Shown here piece by piece: positions 49,984-56,670 of a stretch of 64,000 bases of DNA (the first letter of the stretch is position 1; each line of letters starts with the position of its first letter). The notes beneath the pieces were generated by a model. That model saw only the letters and a list, made by a program, of their open reading frames with translations, did no database searches and was not told the DNA's origin. Source of the DNA: JAXLQL01 sp046331625 (GTDB lineage: Bacteria; Acidobacteriota; Terriglobia; Bryobacterales; Bryobacteraceae); the NCBI GenBank assembly GCA_046331625.1, contig JAXLQL010000026.1, positions 1 through 64,000 of the forward strand, read 5' to 3'. The translations under genes were made by a program, and so were the position numbers.

Positions 49984-51729
49984 TCAATCTCCGTCGAGGC
50001 CAAGGTGATGCAGGGCCGGTTCCTCGAGTTCCTCGAAGTCGAGCTCTCCTACTTCCAACTCCTCCATGCGCGCTTTGCGTAGGCGCGCCCACAGTGCGAG
50101 CATCACGCCGAACAACACCACCGCCCACGGTGGATTGTCGAGACACCGAGCGATCACAGTGCTGAGCGCGGAGACGTAGATCGCGACTGCGACTCCATAG
50201 ATAAGGACGGTTTCGATGAGTGGGCGGCGCCCTGGTAGGTACGAAGATGTGAACGGGATCTGCTGAAACTGCAGCAGCACCAACTCACGCAGCAGCAGGC
50301 TCGACAGCAGAGCGAGGATCGCGACGACGACGGCGCTTCCCCAATCGAGGAACAATGCGAGCACGGGGAAAGTGAGCAACGCTACCGGCGCGACGGCGTA
50401 CCACCACAAAAATCGATCGGATGCGCGGAGCGAACTCGACCGGTTGCCGCCCCGATGGAATCGGAAAATCCAATTGGCGCGAAGTTCGACGGGCAGGCGG
50501 AACAGGTAGCGGTACCCGGCGAGCACGAAGAGCGAGAGCGCCAACGGCGCCGAAATCACCACTTCGCGAAGAGCGAACGTGCGCAGGTCGAATCCGCGGA
50601 ACTGGCGGCTCAACGCCATCGACACGAAGCCTTGGAACACGATCGCGATGGCGATGGCCGCGAAGGCAGTGAGCACCATCCGATGCTGCCGGCTGCGGGC
50701 GAGCGTCTTCGAGATGAATGAGAAGACCGCGAGTTCGCGCGTGTCGGTCCATCGATCGGCGAGAAGTGACTTCCAGCGATTCATGGCGTCGCCCGATTGC
50801 TGCGCCTCAGTGGGCGACTCGAGCACACGCACTCGGTGCCAACGATAGCTCCATGCATACGCGGCCACCGCGCTCGCGATCGAAAGCGCAAGGGCACACG
50901 CGGCAATGCTCGCCATCTCCCACGCGTAAGGCTCGCGGTTTCCGGAGAGCACCTGTTCGATCCCGAGGAACCACACGGGCGGGATCCAAGCGCCGTGCGC
51001 GGGCCGCATCGTCATGAAGCGCGTGAGAGACGACACCGAGAAAACGAAGGGCAGGGAACAGAGGAGTGCGGTGAGCAGCAGGCCTTGCGCGTAGAGCGAG
51101 ACGCGCTGGAACCAGCGGATCGGCAGGATGTTGAGCAGCACACCCTGCAACGCTACGAGGACGAAGAAGACGAACAGGCCTGCCGCGGCGCCCGAAACAA
51201 AAATCGCAGGAATGTACTTGCCGGTGTACGGCAGGTGATGGCCCTGCATCACGCCGGGGAGCACCAGCGCGGGGAGCGCATTAGCCGCGAAGACGAACGC
51301 GCCGACGAAGGTCATGAGCGCTGCAAACTTGGCCGTGAAGATTTGGCGTGGCCGGATGGGGAGCGCGGCCAAAGCAAGGTAGTCGCGTAGACCGGGAAAC
51401 AAAGATGGCCATTGGAGCGCCGTGAGCAGTCCGGTGGATGCCATCGAAAGCGAGATGAGGAACAAGCCGTCTGCGAGCAGCGCGCGCTGAATAGGATTGG
51501 CTTCGTCGAGCGCGTTCAGCTCGAGGTATTTGTGATAGAACGCTTGCGTGAAGAGCAGGCCAAGCGACGCCATGATTGCCAGCGCCCCGATGGCGACCAC
51601 GCGCCATTGGCCCGGCGTGGTGACGAGGTCGCTATCGAAGAAGCGCAGAAAGAAGTGGCGCAGCAGTTCGAAATCCGTGCCGTGCGTTTCGGCAAGCCAT
51701 TCGCGCAACTGCGGACGCGGGTCTCGCAT
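49984..51729 (-). CDS. ABC-2 type exporter permease
   Basis: A 581-residue membrane protein with about twelve hydrophobic segments in two clusters separated by a hydrophilic stretch near residue 310. Recognisable membrane blocks are VVAIGALAIMASLGLLF, FLISLSMASTGLL, IFTAKFAALMTFVGAFVFAANALPALVLPG and VVVAILALLSSLLLRELVLL. It ends in an acidic tail (EELEVGELDFEELEE). It lies three bases downstream of the ATP-binding gene, so they form one transporter operon. Substrate unknown. Stop codon is two bases from the convergent amidohydrolase stop. Confidence 0.75.
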   Translation of the reverse strand: MRDPRPQLREWLAETHGTDFELLRHFFLRFFDSDLVTTPGQWRVVAIGALAIMASLGLLFTQAFYHKYLELNALDEANPIQRALLADGLFLISLSMASTGLLTALQWPSLFPGLRDYLALAALPIRPRQIFTAKFAALMTFVGAFVFAANALPALVLPGVMQGHHLPYTGKYIPAIFVSGAAAGLFVFFVLVALQGVLLNILPIRWFQRVSLYAQGLLLTALLCSLPFVFSVSSLTRFMTMRPAHGAWIPPVWFLGIEQVLSGNREPYAWEMASIAACALALSIASAVAAYAWSYRWHRVRVLESPTEAQQSGDAMNRWKSLLADRWTDTRELAVFSFISKTLARSRQHRMVLTAFAAIAIAIVFQGFVSMALSRQFRGFDLRTFALREVVISAPLALSLFVLAGYRYLFRLPVELRANWIFRFHRGGNRSSSLRASDRFLWWYAVAPVALLTFPVLALFLDWGSAVVVAILALLSSLLLRELVLLQFQQIPFTSSYLPGRRPLIETVLIYGVAVAIYVSALSTVIARCLDNPPWAVVLFGVMLALWARLRKARMEELEVGELDFEELEEPALHHLGLDGD

Positions 51730-51732
51730 GGG

Positions 51733-52497
51733 TCAGCTTCGGATGGTCTCGACGATCCCTCGCACGATGCGGTCGGGATCTTCCTGCTCGGTAAGTTGCG
51801 CGAACACGCCCTCGAGCGAAGGTTGCTGCATGAGGTCTCGCAGGCGTGTGACTGAATCGTACGCGACTACCTTGCCCTTGCGCAGGATCAGGACATTCGA
51901 GCAGACTCTCTCCACCACTTCGAGCACGTGGGAGCTGTACAGCACCATCTTTCCCGCAGCGGCCAACTCGCGGAGCAGCCCGCGCAGGACCATCGACATG
52001 GTGACGTCGAGTCCGGAGAAGGGCTCGTCGAGGATGAGCAACTCGGGGTCATGGAGTAGCGCGGACGAGAGCAGAATCTTCTGTCGCATCCCCTTGGAAT
52101 AAGAAGATAGCGGCGAGTGACGATCTTCCCACAGCCCGAGCAGGCGGAGTAGGCGCTCGGATCGCGAGTCGAGCAGCGTTCGCGCCATGCCTCGCAGGCG
52201 CCCGTTCAACTGCAGGTACTCGCGCCCGCTCAGATGCGGATAAAGATGGGCCTCCTCCGGCACATAGCCCATCCGGCGCTGAAACGCAGGGAAATTGTTT
52301 CGAACATTTTCACCCTGGAATAGGATCTCGCCTTGCGTGGGTTCGATGAGCCCGGTCAGGATCTTCACCGTCGTGCTTTTGCCCGCGCCGTTCGGTCCGA
52401 GATAGCCGAGGATCTCACCTGGCTGGACCGTGAAGCTGACGCCATCCACCGCCGGAATCCGTGCGTACCGCTTGACGAGTTGGCGCACTTCGAGCAT
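51733..52497 (-). CDS. ABC transporter ATP-binding protein
   Basis: A 254-residue ATPase. Walker A is LGPNGAGKSTT, Q-loop region RRMGYVPEEAHLYPHLSGREYLQLN, signature LSSYSKGMRQKILLSSALLHDPELLILDEPFSGLD with Walker B, and the H-loop His in VLYSSHVLEVVERVCSN. The signature reads SYSKGMRQ, in the DrrA/CcmA-like subgroup typical of ABC-2 exporters. It powers the permease encoded just downstream. It is divergent from aroA, with 68 bases between starts. Confidence 0.92.
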   Translation of the reverse strand: MLEVRQLVKRYARIPAVDGVSFTVQPGEILGYLGPNGAGKSTTVKILTGLIEPTQGEILFQGENVRNNFPAFQRRMGYVPEEAHLYPHLSGREYLQLNGRLRGMARTLLDSRSERLLRLLGLWEDRHSPLSSYSKGMRQKILLSSALLHDPELLILDEPFSGLDVTMSMVLRGLLRELAAAGKMVLYSSHVLEVVERVCSNVLILRKGKVVAYDSVTRLRDLMQQPSLEGVFAQLTEQEDPDRIVRGIVETIRS

Positions 52498-52544
52498 GGC
52501 TTGTCCATCATAGACACGCGCGGAGTCGAATTTGTTCCCGCTGC

Positions 52545-52550
52545 TACAAT
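52545..52550 (+). promoter_or_regulatory. -10-like box before aroA
   Basis: TACAAT ends 15 bases before the aroA ATG, giving a leader of about nine nucleotides. No clear -35 seen. An identical TACAAT stands before the kinase gene at 63426-63431. Confidence 0.3.
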
Positions 52551-52565
52551 GAACTCTTCCCCCCG

Positions 52566-53846
52566 ATGCAATATCGCGTTACCCCTGCCTCGTCTGTCAA
52601 CGGCAGCATCCGTCTTCCTGGCGACAAATCGATTTCTCACCGTTACGCAATGATCTCGGCCGTGGCCGAAGGAACCAGCCGGCTCGAGAACTATTCGACG
52701 GGCGCCGATTGCCAGTCGACTCTCGGCTGTCTACGTTCGCTCGGAATCGAGATCGAGCGCGACAACGGCGCGGTCGTGGTGCATGGCAAGGGGCTCGACG
52801 GATTTCGCGCTTCGGCGGCTGCGCTCGATGCTGGTAATTCGGGCTCGACGATCCGAATGCTTTCGGGGATGCTCGCGGCGCAGCCTTTCGCCACCACGAT
52901 CGGCGGCGACGAGTCACTCTCGCGGCGGCCGATGCAGCGCATCATGAAGCCGCTCGAGGCGATGGGTGCGCGCATCGAGGCTCACGAAGGCAAGTTCCCT
53001 CCGCTCACGATTCACGGCGCGAAGCTTCGGGCGTTACAGTATGAGCCACCGGTGGCGAGCGCGCAGGTGAAAACGTGCGTGCTGTTCGCCGGGCTCCATA
53101 CCGAGGGCGTGACCAGCGTGGTGGAGAAGGTCCAGACACGCGACCACACCGAAGTGGCGCTACGCGAGTTCGGAGCCGAGATCGAAGCCTCGCGTGGCGT
53201 GATTTCGATCCAGGGGCGGCCGCGGCTGCAGGCAAAGCAACTCATGGTTCCGGGAGATCTCTCCTCAGCGGCCTTCTTCCTGGTGGCGGCGAATTTGTTC
53301 CCGGGCTCGAAGCTGATCCTGCAAGGCGTGGGCTTGAGCCCTTCGCGCACGCAACTGCTCGATTGGTTGTTGGCATCGGGTGCGGAGATCAAGATCGTCG
53401 ATTTCGGCCAGACGGCCGGCGAGATGGTGGGGACGCTGGCGGTGACGGGCAAGAAGGTGAAGGGCGGCGTGATCGAAGGCGCGATGACAGCGGCCTTGAT
53501 CGACGAGATTCCCGTGCTAGCCGTGCTCGGCGCGGCGTCGAGCGGCGGCTTGGTCGTGCGCGACGCAGCCGAGTTGCGCGTGAAGGAGACCGATCGCATC
53601 GCAACAGTGGCGGACAACTTGACCCGCATGGGTGTGGCGATCACGGTGCGTGAAGACGGCTTCGAAATTCCCGGCAACCAGAAGTTCCGCGCAGCCCAGC
53701 TCGATTCTTTCGGGGACCATCGCATCGCGATGGCGTTCACGGTCGCTGCACTGGCCGCGGACGGCGAGTCGGTGATCGACAATGCCGATGCCGCCTCGGT
53801 GTCGTTTCCGGAATTCTACGCTACACTCGAAGCGATTCGAGGGTAG
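52566..53846 (+). CDS. aroA: 3-phosphoshikimate 1-carboxyvinyltransferase (EPSP synthase)
   Basis: A 426-residue enzyme of the shikimate pathway joining shikimate 3-phosphate and phosphoenolpyruvate. Motifs: RLPGDKSISHRYAMI (residues 16-30), DAGNSGSTIRMLSGMLA near 88-104, the RRPM active region, TRDHTEVALREFGAEIE near 191, VPGDLSSAAFFLVAA, and RVKETDRI with FGDHRIAMAFTVAAL at the end. GNSGSTIR without the usual Pro and the RDHTE motif resemble class II EPSP synthases, which tolerate glyphosate. I have not aligned it. It is followed three bases later by a histidine kinase gene. Confidence 0.95.
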   Translation: MQYRVTPASSVNGSIRLPGDKSISHRYAMISAVAEGTSRLENYSTGADCQSTLGCLRSLGIEIERDNGAVVVHGKGLDGFRASAAALDAGNSGSTIRMLSGMLAAQPFATTIGGDESLSRRPMQRIMKPLEAMGARIEAHEGKFPPLTIHGAKLRALQYEPPVASAQVKTCVLFAGLHTEGVTSVVEKVQTRDHTEVALREFGAEIEASRGVISIQGRPRLQAKQLMVPGDLSSAAFFLVAANLFPGSKLILQGVGLSPSRTQLLDWLLASGAEIKIVDFGQTAGEMVGTLAVTGKKVKGGVIEGAMTAALIDEIPVLAVLGAASSGGLVVRDAAELRVKETDRIATVADNLTRMGVAITVREDGFEIPGNQKFRAAQLDSFGDHRIAMAFTVAALAADGESVIDNADAASVSFPEFYATLEAIRG

Positions 53847-53849
53847 CCG

Positions 53850-54491
53850 ATGGCCGACCGCACGCCCGATTTGACGATCGAGGGCTTGGCGCACGACCTG
53901 AACAATTTGTTTGAAACAGTTCAGGACGTGGCCGATTTGCTCGCCAAGGACCCAGCGCACGGGCGGCTGGCTGCGAGGCTCGAGCGGACCGTGCTCGCCG
54001 GCACACGCATCCTTTCGAGCTACGTGGAGCAATCGCAGGCCTCGCTCGACTTGGGCGCGATTCTCGACCGCTCCATCGAGTCGGCACGGGACTGGATGCA
54101 GGCCACGCGGCGTCCGCAACTCGAGTTCATCCGAGACGTGGATCCCTCGGTGCGCCTGAGAGGGCACTCCGCGGCTTGGGAACGCGTCTTCTCGAATTTG
54201 TTTCGGAACGCGGTGCAGGCGATGGGCGAATCGGCGGGCCACATCGAGATCGGGGCGAGGCGTTCGGCCGAGGGAATTTCGATCACGGTCAGCGACGACG
54301 GTCCTGGGATTTCGCCGAAGGTTTTACCGCACGTCTTCGAGCCGAGGTTTTCGACGCGCGCCAAGCGATCTGGACTGGGACTACACATCGTGAAGACGAT
54401 CGTGGAGGAGTCCGGCGGCACGATCGCGGCAGCGAATTGTCCAAGCGGGCGGGGTGCGCAGTTTCGGATTGAACTGCCCGCCGGGGACTGA
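53850..54491 (+). CDS. Minimal soluble sensor histidine kinase
   Basis: A 213-residue kinase with no sensor or membrane segment. The phosphoacceptor-like H-box is near the N-terminus, LAHDLNNLFETVQDV (His15), in the HDLNN style of NtrB-like kinases. The ATP-binding part has VFSNLFRNAVQAMGESAG (N-box), SDDGPGISPKV (G1), RFSTRAKRSGLGLHIVKTIVEESGG (G2). The dimerisation helices are short. It begins three bases after aroA, so it is probably co-transcribed, though no function links them. No response regulator lies next to it. Probably cytoplasmic. Confidence 0.8.
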   Translation: MADRTPDLTIEGLAHDLNNLFETVQDVADLLAKDPAHGRLAARLERTVLAGTRILSSYVEQSQASLDLGAILDRSIESARDWMQATRRPQLEFIRDVDPSVRLRGHSAAWERVFSNLFRNAVQAMGESAGHIEIGARRSAEGISITVSDDGPGISPKVLPHVFEPRFSTRAKRSGLGLHIVKTIVEESGGTIAAANCPSGRGAQFRIELPAGD

Positions 54492-54534
54492 TCTGGTTGC
54501 GTTCCGAGGCACGGCGTGCTGTACTACCCTCCAT

Positions 54535-55461
54535 ATGAATCGCCGGGATTTCCTCGCAAGTGCTGCGCTGGCGGCTGCACCATTGGCAGGCGCCAAGCCG
54601 AAGGCCGACTCGGAGACGCTGGTGACGGCTCTTTACAGGACGCTGACACCGGAACAAAAGTCCAAGATTTGTTTTGGCTTCGATGATCCGCTGCGGTCAA
54701 AAGTCGACGCCAACTGGCACATCACCCCCACGAAGATCGGCGAGTTCTTTAACCCAGACCAGCAGGCGATGATCGGCGAAATCTTCCGCGGGCTGCATAA
54801 CCCCGACTTCGTCGACAAAGTGATGGACCACGTGAAGGAGGATGCAGGCGGACTCGGAAACTACGCCGTGGCTTTGTTCGGCGAGCCGAACCAGGGCGGC
54901 AAGTTCGAATTCGTGGTCACGGGCCGCCACTGCACGGCGCGATGCGATGGAGATTCGGTGGCGGGCGCGGCCTTTGGCGGTCCGATCATGTACGGCCACC
55001 AGGCGGGTCCGAACGCCACGGAGCAGCCCGGGCATCCGAACAACGTCTACTGGTTCCAGGCCAAGCGAGCGAACGAAGTGTTCCAGGCGTTGGATGGTAA
55101 GCAACGCGAGAAGGCGTTGATCGCCCGAGCGCCCCGAGCGGAAGCCCAAAACAAAACCGTGGCTTTCCGTACCTCTGATTTCGTGGGCCTTCCAGGGAAG
55201 GAAATGAGCCGCGATCAGCGGGATCTGGTAGAGAAAGTACTGGCTGATCTTCTGCTGCCGTTCCGGAAGAAAGACACCGCCGAGGCAATGAAGTACATCC
55301 AGGCGCGCGGCGGAGTGGAGTCGCTACACATGTCGTTCTACAAGAACCTCGACATCGGCAACGACGGAGTCTGGGACGTGTGGCAACTGGAGAGCGCGAA
55401 CATGGTATGGTACTTTCGCGGTCATCCCCACGTGCATACCTGGGTCAATATTCAGGCCTGA
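54535..55461 (+). CDS. Tat-exported DUF3500 family protein
   Basis: A 308-residue protein with a Tat leader (NRRDFLASAALAAAPLAG). Landmarks of DUF3500 are LVTALYRTLTPEQKSKICFGFDDPLRSKVDANWHI, YAVALFGEPNQGGKFEFVVTGRHCTARCDGDSVAGAAFGGPIMYGH, and VWDVWQLESANMVWYFRGHPHVHTWVNI. Members occur in Acidobacteria and Planctomycetes. Function unknown. Conserved His residues (GHPHVHTW and TGRHCTARC) suggest a metal site. ATG at 54535. It overlaps the convergent glycosyltransferase gene by ten bases at its end. Confidence 0.75.
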   Translation: MNRRDFLASAALAAAPLAGAKPKADSETLVTALYRTLTPEQKSKICFGFDDPLRSKVDANWHITPTKIGEFFNPDQQAMIGEIFRGLHNPDFVDKVMDHVKEDAGGLGNYAVALFGEPNQGGKFEFVVTGRHCTARCDGDSVAGAAFGGPIMYGHQAGPNATEQPGHPNNVYWFQAKRANEVFQALDGKQREKALIARAPRAEAQNKTVAFRTSDFVGLPGKEMSRDQRDLVEKVLADLLLPFRKKDTAEAMKYIQARGGVESLHMSFYKNLDIGNDGVWDVWQLESANMVWYFRGHPHVHTWVNIQA

Positions 55462-56648
55462 CGATCGGCGCCGCCGCGCTCGAGCAGCATCGCAATGACG
55501 ATGGCCGGCAGCGCCGGCAGCAGGTACTTCTCCCAATGCAGATAAGACAGCGGCATGATGGCGAGGAATGCGGCCGTCTGCCAATGAAACCACTGCGCAC
55601 GCGGGTTAGCGCCCCATAGGCGAATGACGCGCGACACGAGCGCTCCGGCAACGGCGAAGGCAGTGCAGAAGATCGCTTGCTCGATGGCTGACGTTGCGCC
55701 AAGCCAGCGCACGATCCAGTGAAAAGCGCCCACCGTATCGACCGTAGCGGCATGCGAACTCGGCGACGGAGCTACCGGTGCGAGCCAGTACATGGCGGCA
55801 AAGAACGCCGCCACGATCGCGTCACGCGCCGCGAAGCCGAACCGAAGAAACGGCGCCGCGTAGACGGGGATCATGGCGAGATAGAGCACCAGCGATTCGG
55901 GATGAAAGCGGAACGCCTCGCTCGCGTAGCGGTGACGGATCTGGTTGGCGGGGTTGGGTCCGCCCCAGAAGATGCAAAGCGCGGCGAGCGGTAAGCAAGC
56001 AACAAACCCGGCGAGCAGGTTTCGAACATTTTCGCGATTCCTGTCAGCCAGAGCGGCGGCGGCGAGCCCGGCCGGAATGAAGATGCAGTACTGCCGGGCC
56101 AACAGCGCCGCGCCCAGTGCCAGGGCCGCGGTGAAGCGCTTGCCGCGCAGCAGCGTGCGGTAGCCGAGCGCGACTCCGAGCATCGCCAAGACATCGGTGT
56201 GGACGAACAACGAGAGATAAACCAGATACGGCTGCAACAGGAAGTAGACGGCGGCGAGCCACGTGCGCCGGCTCGAACCGAGCGTCTCCATCAGCAACGC
56301 GAAAAGAGAGACTTGCAGCAGCGCGCCTGCCACCAGATTGGCGATTCGCAGCGAAAACAGTCCGGTTCCGAACACCTTCCCCCACGCTGCGTACACGGCG
56401 AAAGGAAGCGGCCCCGACATCTCTTCATACGTCCGCAGCAGTTCCCACGAAGGCGAAGTGGCAAAGGCCCGAATCGTGTCAGCGAAATGCCCTTCGTCCC
56501 CCGATGGCGGCCGGCCGAACGTGAAGGTAAGTCCGATGGCGACATAGACGGCAAGCGAAAGTCCGGCCCAGGCGATGAGTTGCAGGCGGCTGGGCACGTT
56601 GGGATCCGGCACGAAAGTATCAGGGTATCTCGGATCTGTGCCGCGCAC
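55452..56648 (-). CDS. GT-C type polytopic glycosyltransferase
   Basis: A 398-residue membrane protein with about ten transmembrane segments. After the first helix (LIAWAGLSLAVYVAIGLTF) comes RPPSGDEGHFADTIRAF, with the D-E pair in the first extracytoplasmic loop that defines GT-C catalysis. YLVYLSLFVHTDVLAMLGVALGY and LLARQYCIFIPAGLAAAALA follow. The general layout resembles ALG10-like lipid-linked sugar transferases. Likely adds sugars to envelope polymers from polyprenyl-phosphate donors. GTG start at 56648 is 22 bases from the divergent glnE start. Confidence 0.65.
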   Translation of the reverse strand: MRGTDPRYPDTFVPDPNVPSRLQLIAWAGLSLAVYVAIGLTFTFGRPPSGDEGHFADTIRAFATSPSWELLRTYEEMSGPLPFAVYAAWGKVFGTGLFSLRIANLVAGALLQVSLFALLMETLGSSRRTWLAAVYFLLQPYLVYLSLFVHTDVLAMLGVALGYRTLLRGKRFTAALALGAALLARQYCIFIPAGLAAAALADRNRENVRNLLAGFVACLPLAALCIFWGGPNPANQIRHRYASEAFRFHPESLVLYLAMIPVYAAPFLRFGFAARDAIVAAFFAAMYWLAPVAPSPSSHAATVDTVGAFHWIVRWLGATSAIEQAIFCTAFAVAGALVSRVIRLWGANPRAQWFHWQTAAFLAIMPLSYLHWEKYLLPALPAIVIAMLLERGGADRQA

Positions 56649-56670
56649 CCCGCGCTATCATGAGAGCCGC

